NCBI RefSeq assembly: GCF_900142205.1 | Contig: NZ_FRAA01000003.1 | Coordinates: 434,001-498,000 of the forward strand | Source of the DNA: Reichenbachiella agariperforans | GTDB lineage: Bacteria; Bacteroidota; Bacteroidia; Cytophagales; Cyclobacteriaceae | Direction of reading: 5' to 3' | DNA: 64,000 nt | In this document: positions 1 through 10,000 of the stretch, piece after piece | How positions within the stretch are numbered: the first letter of the stretch is position 1 | Layout: each line of letters starts with the position of its first letter | Translations under genes and position numbers: made by a program | The notes under the pieces: model-generated | Seen by the model: the letters and a program-made list of their open reading frames with translations, nothing else | Databases searched by the model: none | What the model was told of the DNA's origin: nothing

Positions 1-1
1 T

Positions 2-391
2 ATAGCTATCATAGAAGGCAAAGTACAGTTTGACGATGACCTGACCGACGGTGAAGACATAATGGTCGCTGCAGAAGGAGCAAAGATCAAAATATCATAC
101 AGTTCCCATGATCTATCTTTCTCTCAGCCAAATGGTGTAGATGTCACTAAAGTGATCGATGTAACTGTAGATGATGAGGGACGCTTCACTGTAGAAGTAC
201 CTGCCATTTCTAATGATGTATCCTACACGGTAAGTGGACTAGACTTTCTGACAGAATACACAGGGTACGATGAAGATTTCGATGAAGAAACAAAAACAGG
301 GTTCTATTCTGCAAATCCTCAAACCATCTCTCTAACAGAAGGCCAGACGAAGTATGTAATAATCGACTACACATTCACATCAGAATTTTAA
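2..391 (+). CDS. C-terminal part of a surface/lipoprotein-like protein (5' end outside window)
   Basis: The frame is open from the left edge to a TAA at 391, so only the last ~129 residues are present. An internal ATG at 62 exists, but the reading frame continues upstream of it without a stop, so it is probably not the true start. The visible part is acidic and rich in Asp, Glu, Thr and Val, with alternating hydrophobic residues typical of extracellular beta-sandwich domains. No catalytic motif is recognised. It lies 12 bases upstream of a secreted outer-membrane-like protein and is probably cotranscribed with it. Function unknown. Confidence 0.6.
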   Translation: MAIIEGKVQFDDDLTDGEDIMVAAEGAKIKISYSSHDLSFSQPNGVDVTKVIDVTVDDEGRFTVEVPAISNDVSYTVSGLDFLTEYTGYDEDFDEETKTGFYSANPQTISLTEGQTKYVIIDYTFTSEF

Positions 392-403
392 ACTAGACTT
401 CTT

Positions 404-1306
404 ATGATTAAATATATTTTAATATGGGCACTGGTACTACCTTTATGTGCTTATGCTCAAGAAGAAACAACGAGTTCTCAACAAACAGGCACAGATAGTG
501 AGCCCTCGTTTAAGAACAAACATGGTCAAGAAGTACTGCCTCAGCAAGGTGATTGGTCTGTTGGGATAGGTGCATCTACAGCACTTACTTATGTTGGAAA
601 CATCTTCACTGGCGGCACTAATAACAATGCCGACTGGTGGCAATATCAAAGCTCAACAAGCCCAATTGTAATTCAAGGAAAATACATGGTTTCGGGTACT
701 ACAGCGTACAAAATCGGTTTCAACTTGAACTTCTACAACAATGTATCCTACTATGACGTGATGGATGACAATGGCAGCAGCCCTGACGATTACGTTCAGG
801 ACAAACTTTCGCGAACCAACTCTAGTGTCACTTTGTTGGCTGGGATTGAAAAGCGAAAAGGTAGCGGTCGCATTCAAGGTGTATATGGTGCAGATGTATT
901 TGTAAACTTTAGCGCAAGCACTTCATATAAATACACCTATGGCAATGAAATCACGGAAACTAATCAAGCTCCCTCTACTGGAGCCCCATCGTTTCCAGTT
1001 GGAGGCACTACCATACCTTCTCAAGGATATCGCCCTAGCCAAACCAAAAACTCAACAAACTGGGGTGCTGGTGCATACGGTTTCATTGGAGTAGAAGCAT
1101 TTTTGTTTCCTAAATTCTCATTAGGAGGTAAGTTTACGTGGGGTGTCAGCTACTCGGACAGCGGTGCTAGCAGCAATACTTACGAGGCTTGGGACTCCCA
1201 ATCTAACAGTGTAGTAGAATACACCAATGCTTCGAACAGCGGTTATACAATCAATGCAGGCATCGGGAACGTTGGAGGGCAAGTAACTGCTAATTTTTAC
1301 TTCTAA
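404..1306 (+). CDS. Secreted, probably outer-membrane beta-barrel protein
   Basis: A 300-residue protein beginning with a Sec signal peptide (hydrophobic ILIWALVLPLCAYAQ, cleavage expected after AYA). The mature part is rich in Gly, Ser, Thr, Asn and aromatic residues, with alternating-polarity stretches such as YKIGFNLNFYNN, and ends in Phe (VTANFYF). This is the pattern of an outer-membrane barrel whose last strand is recognised by BamA. No named family is recognised. It follows a partial surface-protein gene on the same strand and is closed by a strong terminator at 1425-1460. The barrel assignment is inference; the export signal is clear. Confidence 0.6.
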   Translation: MIKYILIWALVLPLCAYAQEETTSSQQTGTDSEPSFKNKHGQEVLPQQGDWSVGIGASTALTYVGNIFTGGTNNNADWWQYQSSTSPIVIQGKYMVSGTTAYKIGFNLNFYNNVSYYDVMDDNGSSPDDYVQDKLSRTNSSVTLLAGIEKRKGSGRIQGVYGADVFVNFSASTSYKYTYGNEITETNQAPSTGAPSFPVGGTTIPSQGYRPSQTKNSTNWGAGAYGFIGVEAFLFPKFSLGGKFTWGVSYSDSGASSNTYEAWDSQSNSVVEYTNASNSGYTINAGIGNVGGQVTANFYF

Positions 1307-1424
1307 ATAGAATCTACAATATTATGTCACCTACATAGATCGTTGTGAGTCTTTGGGCTGATAGCGATTTATGTTTGTATTTTACCCTCACAAAAAGGTG
1401 ATATACTAAGAATATAAAAGACAA

Positions 1425-1460
1425 AAAAGGATCAAACCCAATGGATTTGATCCTTTTTTT
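1425..1460. terminator. Bidirectional rho-independent terminator between convergent genes
   Basis: An 8-bp stem (GGATCAAA at 1429-1436 with TTTGATCC at 1446-1453) is flanked by an A-run on the left and a T-run on the right. It can stop transcription of the plus-strand gene ending at 1306 and of fabG ending at 1486 on the minus strand. Confidence 0.8.
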
Positions 1461-1485
1461 TACCGTAGTATTGAAAGACTAAACT

Positions 1486-2232
1486 TTAGGTGAGCATTGC
1501 TCCACAGATATTAAGAACCTGTCCCGAAACATAGGTAGACATATCTGAACCGAGGTAGACACAAGCGTCAGCTACTTCTTCAGGCTTTCCTCCACGTTTC
1601 ATAGGGATCGCATCTCTCCATCCCTGCACTACTTTTTCATCCAGCACATCCGTCATCTCCGTCTCGATAAACCCTGGAGCGATGGCATTGCATCGAATAT
1701 TCCTAGAACCTAACTCTAGCGCTATAGACTTGGTGAACCCAATGATACCTGCTTTAGAAGCTGCATAATTAGACTGTCCAGCATTTCCCTTGACACCTAC
1801 TACAGAAGATACATTAATGATAGAGCCTGCTTTCTGCTTCATGAAAGTACGAGTAGCTGCTTTGACAGTATTAAAGCAAGACTTTAGATTGACATTGATC
1901 ACATCATCCCATGCTTCTTCAGTCATTCTCATGAGAAGGTTGTCTTTGGTAATCCCAGCATTGTTGATCAACACATCAAGTTGACCAAAGTCAGCCACTA
2001 CATTAGCGATTAGTTCTTCTGCCGCATCAAACTTGGACGCATCAGATCTATAACCTTTCGCCTTCACGCCGAACGCTTCGAGTTCCGCGACGAGTGCCTC
2101 GCCCTTTTCTACACTTGACAAATAAGTAAAAGCCACGTTGGCTCCCTGTTCTGCATATTTAATCGCTATAGCTCTCCCGATACCTTTAGAAGCGCCTGTC
2201 ACTAATGCCGTTTTTCCTTCCAATAATTTCAT
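1486..2232 (-). CDS. fabG: 3-oxoacyl-[acyl-carrier-protein] reductase FabG
   Basis: NADPH-dependent reduction of 3-ketoacyl-ACP in type II fatty-acid elongation, cytoplasmic. From the chosen ATG the protein is 248 residues, the usual FabG length. It shows the classical SDR features: TGASKGIG cofactor loop at about residues 12-19, NNAG at 90-93, catalytic Ser in NVSSVVG near 142-143, and Tyr156/Lys160 in the YAASK motif. The frame stays open upstream to 2325, but those residues have no FabG counterpart. ATG at 2232 (MKLLEGKTALVTG) gives the family N-terminus, and ATG at 2241 is a close alternative. The gene stands alone, facing a terminator shared with the opposite gene. The C-terminal ICGAMLT departs slightly from the usual VDGG pattern. 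Confidence 0.93.
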   Translation of the reverse strand: MKLLEGKTALVTGASKGIGRAIAIKYAEQGANVAFTYLSSVEKGEALVAELEAFGVKAKGYRSDASKFDAAEELIANVVADFGQLDVLINNAGITKDNLLMRMTEEAWDDVINVNLKSCFNTVKAATRTFMKQKAGSIINVSSVVGVKGNAGQSNYAASKAGIIGFTKSIALELGSRNIRCNAIAPGFIETEMTDVLDEKVVQGWRDAIPMKRGGKPEEVADACVYLGSDMSTYVSGQVLNICGAMLT

Positions 2233-2383
2233 GTGTGTCATTGATTTTATGATATCACGTCTACTGACTGCAGACGGACCTCCCGCATCCGCAATGCTCG
2301 CTACCGACACGAGTCGATACGACACTACTTTTGCACATTTCGTTTGATTGTTTCCTTAAAATAATTTCTTTCGAAATTTGAAT

Positions 2384-2391
2384 CAAAAATA
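2384..2391 (-). promoter_or_regulatory. Candidate -7 promoter element for fabG
   Basis: On the minus strand the sequence reads TATTTTTG, an exact match to the Bacteroidota -7 element TAnnTTTG, about 150 bases upstream of the chosen fabG start. No convincing -33 TTTG is seen at the expected spacing. The rest of the 2233-2632 interval holds no further gene that I can see. Confidence 0.35.
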
Positions 2392-2567
2392 CACTCTTTC
2401 AATCTATCCCGATGTTTTTTCCTCAAAAAATCCCTCTAGTCCCTCCTATTCAGGGTTGACTTTCCTCTTTCTATCAACAATGAATCAGATAGCATTGTCA
2501 CAATGCTAAAATTATAGGTTTAGGCTTTATGCTTGAACATTATCTTTTTTTCTCAAGGCAAAGCGGT

Positions 2568-2575
2568 TAAATTTG
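2568..2575 (+). promoter_or_regulatory. Candidate -7 promoter element for lpdA
   Basis: TAAATTTG matches TAnnTTTG exactly and is followed by G/C-rich leader sequence, about 57 bases before the lpdA ATG. A T-run at 2544-2551 sits roughly where the -33 element would be. Confidence 0.45.
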
Positions 2576-2632
2576 CAGCTCTTTAACGGCCTGAACTAAA
2601 CAAGGTCTCATCTTATTCAGTACAAAGAAATT

Positions 2633-4027
2633 ATGGCAAACAAATATGACGTAATAGTGATAGGTAGCGGTCCAGGTGGATACGTTGCGGCTATCAGAGC
2701 ATCTCAATTGGGAAAAAAAGTAGCAGTAGTAGAAAAAGCAGAAATCGGTGGTATCTGCCTGAACTGGGGCTGTATACCTACCAAAGCGCTACTCAAAAGT
2801 GCTAGTGTATTCGAGTACATCTCTCATGCGGAAAATTACGGAATCACCGTAAAAGACTCAAAAGCAGATTTTGGTGGAATGGTCAAAAGAAGTCGTGGTG
2901 TCGCAGACACGATGAGTAAAGGTGTCCAATTTCTACTCAAAAAGAATAAAATCGATCAACTCCTAGGATTCGGAAAAGTAGCAGCAAATAAAACTGTAAC
3001 AGTAACCGATGCAGATGACAAGACCGAAACCTATAGCGCAGATCATATCATCATCGCTACAGGCGGTAGATCGAGAGAGCTACCAAATCTACCGATAGAC
3101 GGCAAAAAAATCATCGGCTACAGAGAAGCGATGTCTCTCGCTAAGCAGCCTAAGAAAATGGTGATTGTCGGGTCAGGAGCTATTGGGGTTGAATTTGCTT
3201 ACTTCTACAACTCGATTGGCACGGAAGTAACCATCGTAGAGTACCTACCCAACATCGTGCCTGTAGAGGACGAAGACGTATCGAAGCAACTCGCTAGATC
3301 GTTCAAAAAACAAGGTATGAACATCATGACCAGTGCAGAGGTGACTTCTGTAGACACCAAAGGTTCGGGATGTAAAGTGACTGTCAAAACGAAAAAAGGC
3401 GAGGAGCAAATCGACTGTGATATCGTGCTCTCAGCTGTGGGCATCTCTACCAACATCGAAGGCATAGGGCTAGAAGATGTAGGCGTCATGACCGATAAAG
3501 GCAAAATTGTCGTAGATGATTTCTACAAAACTAATCTGCCCGGAATCTACGCCATCGGTGATATCGTACACGGGCCAGCGCTTGCGCACGTATCGTCAGC
3601 AGAAGCTATCATCTGTGTCGAAAAAATATTCGGAGAGAATCCTGAAGCTCTAGACTATGAAAACATCCCAGGCTGTACTTACTGTACGCCGGAGATCGCA
3701 TCTGTAGGTATGACCGAAAAAGCGGCTAAAGAAGCTGGATACGACATCAAAGTCGGTAAATTCCCATTCTCTGCTTCTGGAAAAGCACAAGCTGGAGGCA
3801 ATGCTGAAGGATTTGTAAAAGTGATCTTTGACGCAAAATATGGCGAGTGGCTCGGATGTCACCTAATCGGTGCTGGCGTCACGGATATGATCGCTGAAGC
3901 GGTTGTTGCTAGAAAACTAGAGACAACAGGTCACGAAATCATGAAAGCTATACATCCACACCCTACCATGTCTGAAGCAATCAAAGATGCCGTAGAGGAT
4001 GCATATGGTGAAGCAATTCACTTGTAA
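2633..4027 (+). CDS. lpdA: Dihydrolipoyl dehydrogenase (E3)
   Basis: FAD-dependent oxidation of dihydrolipoamide with NAD+, the E3 component of pyruvate, 2-oxoglutarate or branched-chain 2-oxoacid dehydrogenase complexes, and of glycine cleavage. At 464 residues it has normal length. Visible motifs: FAD-binding GSGPGG at 11-16; the redox pair Cys42/Cys47 in GGICLNWGCIPT; a second dinucleotide fold around 180-205 (IVGSGAIGVEFAY); the GIYAIGD FAD motif; and the C-terminal HPHPTMSEA carrying the catalytic His, followed by a Glu. No E1 or E2 gene lies next to it, so which complex it serves cannot be told here. A TAnnTTTG promoter element precedes it and a strong terminator follows. Confidence 0.95.
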   Translation: MANKYDVIVIGSGPGGYVAAIRASQLGKKVAVVEKAEIGGICLNWGCIPTKALLKSASVFEYISHAENYGITVKDSKADFGGMVKRSRGVADTMSKGVQFLLKKNKIDQLLGFGKVAANKTVTVTDADDKTETYSADHIIIATGGRSRELPNLPIDGKKIIGYREAMSLAKQPKKMVIVGSGAIGVEFAYFYNSIGTEVTIVEYLPNIVPVEDEDVSKQLARSFKKQGMNIMTSAEVTSVDTKGSGCKVTVKTKKGEEQIDCDIVLSAVGISTNIEGIGLEDVGVMTDKGKIVVDDFYKTNLPGIYAIGDIVHGPALAHVSSAEAIICVEKIFGENPEALDYENIPGCTYCTPEIASVGMTEKAAKEAGYDIKVGKFPFSASGKAQAGGNAEGFVKVIFDAKYGEWLGCHLIGAGVTDMIAEAVVARKLETTGHEIMKAIHPHPTMSEAIKDAVEDAYGEAIHL

Positions 4028-4046
4028 GACAAACACATAAAACTGC

Positions 4047-4081
4047 AAGCCGATTCAAACTGGATTTGAATCGGCTTTTTT
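4047..4081 (+). terminator. Rho-independent terminator of lpdA
   Basis: A perfect 13-bp stem (AAGCCGATTCAAA at 4047-4059 with its complement at 4065-4077), a 5-base loop and a following T-run. It lies 20 bases after the lpdA stop. Confidence 0.85.
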
Positions 4082-4114
4082 GTTTACAATCAGACAAACT
4101 TACCTCCTCCTTAC

Positions 4115-4122
4115 TACATTTG
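4115..4122 (+). promoter_or_regulatory. Candidate -7 promoter element for nrnA
   Basis: TACATTTG matches TAnnTTTG exactly, 22 bases ahead of the ATG. The preceding gene is closed off by a terminator, so a promoter is needed here. Confidence 0.5.
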
Positions 4123-4144
4123 ATTATCTAATATCACAGCCACA

Positions 4145-5149
4145 ATGAACATTTATAAACAGATAAAATCCGAAATACTGAATGCTTCGCATATCGTCAT
4201 CACCTCTCACAAGTCACCTGATGGAGATTCTGTAGGTAGTTCTTTGGGACTGCAACGATTCATAGAAAAACTCGGGAAAAGTGCAGTCATCTGTCACCCT
4301 GATATTGCACCAGAATTCCTGTTCTGGCTAGATACTTCTCAAATCTTGCTGATGACGGATCAACCACAAGAAGTGACAGCAGCATTTCAAAAAACAGACC
4401 TCATCTTTTGCCTAGACTATAACGGTACGGATCGTATCGGTCCTGATATGCAAGCTCTACTAGAATCTGCTACTTGCAAAAAAATCATGATTGATCACCA
4501 TCTCAACCCTCAGGATTTTCCTAACCTCGCAGTATCTGACACTTCAGCTTCCTCTACTGCTCAACTGATTGTAGAACTGATCGAACAGTCAGGGCATGAA
4601 AACCTACTAGACGAACATATCGGCACACCACTGTACCTTGGCATTCTAACTGATACAGGTAGCTTCCGTTTCCCCTCAGTATTGCCACGTACGCATGAAT
4701 TACTTGCCAAATTATTAGCCGCAGGTGTCAAACATCATCTCGTCCATGAAGTACTTAATGACAACAACACGGCTAGCCGATTGCGCCTTCAGGGCTATGC
4801 TATGAGCCAAAAACTAGTGATCATGGAAGACTACCATGTATCCATCATCTCTCTATCCAAGGAAGAACTAGAACAATACGATTACCAAAAAGGTGATACA
4901 GACGGCCTAGCAAATCAAGCCCTATCTATCAAAGGGATGAAAGCCGCCATCGTTTTCACGGAACGTGATGGGATGATGAAAATTTCATTTCGATCAAAAG
5001 GAGAAGAAAACCCTGTCAACGTATTGGCTGCAGAACACTTCGATGGTGGTGGTCATGCCAACGCAGCTGGTGGCATGAGTAAGTTATCAGTAGCAGACAC
5101 CTTAGACAAAATCATAGATTTAGTCCCAAAATACTTCCCTGCTCAATAA
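4145..5149 (+). CDS. nrnA: DHH-family bifunctional oligoribonuclease / pAp phosphatase NrnA
   Basis: Cytoplasmic Mn-dependent phosphoesterase of the DHH/DHHA1 superfamily. NrnA-type members degrade short RNA oligonucleotides and dephosphorylate 3'-phosphoadenosine 5'-phosphate. The 334-residue protein has the expected motifs in order: SHKSPDGDS near 21-29 (first metal site), DYNG near 91, IDHH at about 116-119, and the DHHA1 substrate-binding GGGHANAAGG near 301-310. Length and order agree with NrnA. It is a single gene with its own promoter element and a strong hairpin behind it. A related cyclic-dinucleotide phosphodiesterase role is less likely, because no GGDEF/PAS or membrane segment is present. 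Confidence 0.88.
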   Translation: MNIYKQIKSEILNASHIVITSHKSPDGDSVGSSLGLQRFIEKLGKSAVICHPDIAPEFLFWLDTSQILLMTDQPQEVTAAFQKTDLIFCLDYNGTDRIGPDMQALLESATCKKIMIDHHLNPQDFPNLAVSDTSASSTAQLIVELIEQSGHENLLDEHIGTPLYLGILTDTGSFRFPSVLPRTHELLAKLLAAGVKHHLVHEVLNDNNTASRLRLQGYAMSQKLVIMEDYHVSIISLSKEELEQYDYQKGDTDGLANQALSIKGMKAAIVFTERDGMMKISFRSKGEENPVNVLAAEHFDGGGHANAAGGMSKLSVADTLDKIIDLVPKYFPAQ

Positions 5150-5159
5150 GAAAGTCTAG

Positions 5160-5188
5160 CTCTCTGATTCGGCGACCGAGTCAGAGAG
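5160..5188. terminator. Strong hairpin between convergent genes
   Basis: A 13-bp stem (5160-5172 with 5176-5188) including one G-T wobble pair and a 3-base loop. There is no clear T-run on either side, so it may stabilise a 3' end or work as a weak terminator between nrnA and the minus-strand gene at 5204. Confidence 0.5.
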
Positions 5189-5203
5189 ATCACTGCATTA
5201 ATA

Positions 5204-5542
5204 TCACAAAATTTCCCAATGCATAATGTAACTGGCCGTACTGTTCTTCTCCAGTAGCTTCATACTCGTGGAGTACTCTCCAGGTGTATCATCCACATTG
5301 AAAGTAAATGTACCGAGATGGTCGTTGAAGCTTAGAAAATCAAAGTCCCATAGTTCTACATCCACCCAGCCTAAGTCTACTTCTAGCTTTAGATCCACAT
5401 CAACTTTATCACCAGTATCTATTCTAAAGTACAAATTCCCTACAGGCCATACCTTCTCTCCCTTAAATTTCAAGAACATTTCATCCTTATCTATTTCATC
5501 AGGAACGGTGCATTGTATCCTATTAATTTTAATCGTTGGCAT
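5204..5542 (-). CDS. Conserved-looking small beta-rich protein, unknown function
   Basis: A 112-residue acidic protein without signal peptide or membrane segment. It begins IKINRIQCTVPDE and alternates hydrophobic and charged residues throughout. The section VDVELWDFDFLSFNDHLG, with closely spaced acidic residues followed by a short beta segment, resembles the calcium-loop region of C2-like beta sandwiches, but this is only a resemblance. It lies downstream of the caspase operon on the same strand, separated from it by a terminator at 5831-5860, so it is probably transcribed separately. I do not recognise a named family. Confidence 0.55.
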   Translation of the reverse strand: MPTIKINRIQCTVPDEIDKDEMFLKFKGEKVWPVGNLYFRIDTGDKVDVDLKLEVDLGWVDVELWDFDFLSFNDHLGTFTFNVDDTPGEYSTSMKLLEKNSTASYIMHWEIL

Positions 5543-5830
5543 AGTGTATCAATATTGATCGAGTGAAGCAAAGTAAGCTAAATATAGAATGAAAAGTAAG
5601 ATTTTCAACAAACTATCATTTCCGTTACATTCCATCTACTCAAAGTATGATTTCATTAGGCAAAACAAGACTCTTCTTTACAATAATTGCAACAAATACA
5701 ATAATTAACACCTCAATCCAAATATTCTTCTAAAACACCCCTTATTTTACTGAGTTCCTTTTAATTTGCCTTCACTGACACTGACAGCATATAACCTGTC
5801 ATACACGCAGTATGAGGATTCTACTTAATA
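5543..5830. other. AT-rich intergenic region without gene
   Basis: About 290 bases lie between the small beta protein and the terminator at 5831. The sequence is AT-rich with no ORF of note on either strand. It should hold the promoter of the minus-strand gene at 5204, but I could not single out a convincing element. Confidence 0.4.
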
Positions 5831-5860
5831 GAAAAAGCCCGATCAAAATCGGGCTTTTTC
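5831..5860. terminator. Bidirectional terminator closing the caspase operon
   Basis: A perfect 13-bp stem (GAAAAAGCCCGAT at 5831-5843 with its complement at 5848-5860), a 4-base loop, and A/T-runs on both sides. It lies 35 bases after the stop of the minus-strand caspase-like gene. Confidence 0.85.
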
Positions 5861-5894
5861 TTATTTCACAAAACTGTATTAGACATTTCTATTC

Positions 5895-7040
5895 TTAATA
5901 CGTCTCAATTATTCTTCTCTGGAAGATAAAGTCTCCTCCTTCATCTCCTGTGTTTCTGATCTCACCAAACTGCGGTGTATTCGGACTATTGTTCAATACC
6001 GCTGGTTTCAGCTGATAAAACAACTGCTCAGAAGCCACATACTTCTCTTCATTTCTCTCTAGGTTCTTCAATAGGTATTTCATAAACACACTCTTGTCTG
6101 GCACCTCCGTCAAAGTCCCGCTGGTCATCGCCTTCCTACTTGGCAATTCATATAGCTTATTGATACCCATACTTGCGTCTTTAAAAGCCTTTCTCGTCTT
6201 AAAGATAGACCCTCCGAAACACGCATCCGTGATCAATAAAGTATGCTTAGAATTGATCTCACGCACATACTCTGTCACTGCACTATTTCGCATCCAGTCC
6301 CGCTTCTTATCTTCTTCTGCATCACGAGGCAACCAATAACCATTTTGTGCTTGCTCATCCCAATACCCATGTCCTGCATAGAAAATCAATAAATTATCCT
6401 TAGTCGTCACCTGAGCACTAAGTCCATCAAGTTTGTCATAAATCTGATCCCTCGTAGGGTTCTCCAAAAGCGTTGCATACTCTACGTCAAAGGTATATTG
6501 CTCTGTCAGCATTTTGTATAACGCCTTAGCGTCCTTGATTGGGTTGTCTAGATCTGTGATCGATGGATCATCATAATCTTGTATCCCGATAATCAACGCA
6601 TAGTATTTCCCTGGCTCTTCTACTTCCACAGGTATTGGCTTCTCTCTTTCTACCTGATATGATCGGCTAAATGTATTCCCCTTCTCATCAATAGCTTCAA
6701 AGGTGAGCGTATTGTCTCCTACCTGCAGTGGCAAATCGTAAGAGAAACTACCCGTTCTCTCTGAGATATCTACTTCATAGTTATTCAACCATAAACCTTT
6801 GACACCATCATCATCAGCGATCACTCCTTCAATAGTTATGTATTCAACCTCTACTTTCTGAATAAAACCTCTTGATTTATCATATTCAGCCAAATACTCA
6901 GGGCTCCTCAACTCCAAATATGTCGGTGAGTTAGTAACATAGTTCAACGACACAGTTCCACTTTTTGCAGATACAGTCTGACTGTATCCCGCCGTAATGG
7001 CTGTTAAAGTGATAGTGATTAGTAGTAGTAACTTTTTCAT
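5895..7040 (-). CDS. Secreted caspase-family (C14, orthocaspase-like) peptidase
   Basis: The 381-residue protein starts with a signal peptide (MKKLLLLITITLTAITAGYSQ). Residues about 25-135 form a beta-sandwich Ig-like domain. The caspase-hemoglobinase fold begins at YYALIIGIQDYDD near 150. The catalytic dyad is visible: His in FYAGHGYWDE near 223 and Cys in LITDACFGGSIF near 272. Family members cut after Arg/Lys or Asp and are often proenzymes. The gene is last of a three-gene operon, starting 10 bases after the stop of the giant T9SS protein, so a role in processing or displaying that protein is an inference from position. No T9SS C-terminal domain is obvious in this one. Confidence 0.85.
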   Translation of the reverse strand: MKKLLLLITITLTAITAGYSQTVSAKSGTVSLNYVTNSPTYLELRSPEYLAEYDKSRGFIQKVEVEYITIEGVIADDDGVKGLWLNNYEVDISERTGSFSYDLPLQVGDNTLTFEAIDEKGNTFSRSYQVEREKPIPVEVEEPGKYYALIIGIQDYDDPSITDLDNPIKDAKALYKMLTEQYTFDVEYATLLENPTRDQIYDKLDGLSAQVTTKDNLLIFYAGHGYWDEQAQNGYWLPRDAEEDKKRDWMRNSAVTEYVREINSKHTLLITDACFGGSIFKTRKAFKDASMGINKLYELPSRKAMTSGTLTEVPDKSVFMKYLLKNLERNEEKYVASEQLFYQLKPAVLNNSPNTPQFGEIRNTGDEGGDFIFQRRIIETY

Positions 7041-7050
7041 AGTTATATAA

Positions 7051-10000
7051 TTATCTTATGTACACCACTCTCTTATTGAAAGTTGATTGGTGATTTGCGC
7101 TTTGAATTTTGACTTGGATCAAATAGGTACCAGACCTTAAAACCCCATCTGTCAATTGCCCCGCTTCTAGCATATACTCATGATAGCCTGACGTCACACC
7201 CACTTCACTTATCTGATACACTGCTCTACCCGACAAATCCAACATCATAACAGAAACCGTAGATGACTCAGCAGTCGTCGCGATAGGCAACACCAGCTGA
7301 TCAGCAAATGGATTAGGGTATGGATCTATCATTAAGTCTGTGATCGTTGATATTTGTTCTTTCAAATCTACCTTTCTACCATATATAAGCTCGAAACTTG
7401 TACTAACTGCAATAGGCTTAAAAGTGTATGAACTCTTATTAGATACATCGATGATCATTTGATTAGAGACATCTATCAAATACATGCCAAAATCACTGTT
7501 TTGCATGGTGCTATTATCCCAGTTTATTGTAACCTGCTTTTCACTCGCACTGTTTACGTCAAAACTCCAACTATAACTATCCGATGGAGAGACGATATCC
7601 TTAGTCACACCATGCTGTGTAAACACAACATCCAAATATTCAGAAAACCTAGGAAGAGGAAGTGCGTCAAACCTATCCAGCCCAATGGCAGCTTCAGGCT
7701 TCATTCCTACAGCTGATACATAATACCCTTTGTTTCCACTATTGATATTAAAACCAAAACTCCAATCGTCCGATCCAAAAACCCCTTGACTTGTCATCAA
7801 TTTGGGAGCATCAGTAGTTCTCGCAGATGCATTACGGACAGCACTCAGTGGTATTTCTATCTCAGTTAAAGATGCATCAGAATTACTATAAAAAGCACCT
7901 TCAAAAGCACGCAAAGTCGACGAAGCTGAACTCCAAGTACCATTCTGGTAGGTATACAAAGTACCTGAAAGTCCATTATGACTAATGACCTCATTCCAAT
8001 TGATATTCGTGAGATACGGGTTACCAATTTGGTTTTGTCCCTGTCTTACACTAATCTCGAAAGGCCTGTTTTCAGTAGCACGCACTACAGTAGCACTCGG
8101 TACTTCAAAATCAAAACTGACGGTATTCAAAAACCAATACCCTTTACCCGCTTCCAATGTTTTCAAACTTGGATACTCAGTATAACTAGAACCGTTATAG
8201 TGCAAAAGTCTCCATTCATCTTTGTCCTTACCTACCAAGTCACTAAACAGCTCAGTCACAGATACGCTTTGGAATGGCAAACTGACAATACGGTAATCGC
8301 TCTCAGTAGAACCTGTATTAACAGATACGCTGAACGCTCCACTAGGTAAAACGGGAGCAATATTAAATGTGTCAGAAGTCGATTCTGATATCCCATCGCT
8401 CGCTACAAAAACGTAAGACAAACTGGTCTGATCAAAATCAGTAGCGTCGAATGTATAACCAAAAACCCCATCCACATGTACAATAGCAGCTTGAGTATTA
8501 GGAGACTCAGGGTTCTCAGTAGCATTGACATACTTAACAGTTACCGTTAGTGTTTCTCCCTCTGGGTCAAACACCTCAATCGAAACATCAGTAGATTCCA
8601 CTATATTCAAGTCAATCGTACTATTAAATGTGGGATTTGAAAACACTGGTACCTCTTCAACATTGTTAATTGTGATCTCAAAATCCTGTTCTATAACCGC
8701 CCCGCTTCCTTTATCATAACCTACGGTAATCGGATATACAGATTGCTCTTCATAATTAAAAGAACGGTTGGCAAGCAGTTTAAATCCGTCAATTGTAAAT
8801 TCAGTGCCAGAAGATAAAATAGAGTATGTTCCATTTTCATCGCTGAATGAGCCGATTTCATGTCCCGATTCTAAATTTTCATCTATAGCGTTCGCCGATA
8901 AACTAATCTGTACGTTAACCTTTTCTGACTCATATATTCTACGGACTTCATCATCAGATAATCCACGATCATACAAGCGCATATCATCCATCGCACCTCC
9001 AAAAGCAACAGCATCTGTACTACCTCCTATACTGGTCACAGAAAAACCACCTGTTTGCGTCGTAACTCCAGTTGTGGATAGTTCTCCATCGATATAAAGA
9101 TTCACGGTAGTACCTACTCTCGCTACAGTCGCCATCGTCCAAGTTTCCATCCTTACAGGGTCTTCCGAATACACGTTCTCACTATTAGAAGCACTATATG
9201 CAAGCAAGCCCTCACTAGTCAGCCTAAAATCCATGTATTCTACATCCCCTAGCGAATAAAGAATAAATGGCCCACTATTGTCAATTTGAGTAACGTAGAT
9301 CCAAACGTTGAAGGTAAGATCTCCTGATATTGATACGCCCGCTCCACTATTAATACTCATGAAGTCATCCACTCCATCGAACATGTATGCATTACCCGCA
9401 TTATCATAGCGATCAGCTATAGTGACGGGGTTATACCCGACCTCTACTCCATTGCCCAGTATCAGATCATTGCCAAACCCTGTACCATCAGTAAGGCTAC
9501 CTGCAGTAAATGAATAATATGCAGCAAGCCCAACTTCTTTAGTCACATTAGCAGTCCATTGGGATTTACTAAAACCATTTGATGCTATTACTTCGAATGA
9601 AACTGGATTCGTGAAATCTATTGTATTGCTTCCGCTAACCAATTCTACATCATTGGCGTAAAGTGAAGCTCCTGATGACAAAATATAGGTCAGTGTCTGG
9701 GAAGTAATATCAGCGGAACCTGCGATTTTATGAGTAATCTCATGACTATCCTTCTCTATCCTCGCTACACCGATCTGATCACTAAGTTCAAAAGACAAGA
9801 GATCCACTTCGTCAGACAGACCTTCCCAACCCTCATGGTATAAGCTCATAATTGTCGATCCCTCTATGACCTGAGAATAGATTTTCAACTCATCAATCGC
9901 TCCATTCCAAGACTCTCCCCCGTTTCGGTCAAAAGCTCCAATAGTAAGTGGGCCAAACGTATATCCCTCCGCAAACTGCGTTGCTTTTAGCTCACCATTC

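Noticed and set aside
2233-2325. N-terminal extension of FabG
   Set aside because: The added residues have no counterpart in FabG and the shorter form has the normal 248 residues.
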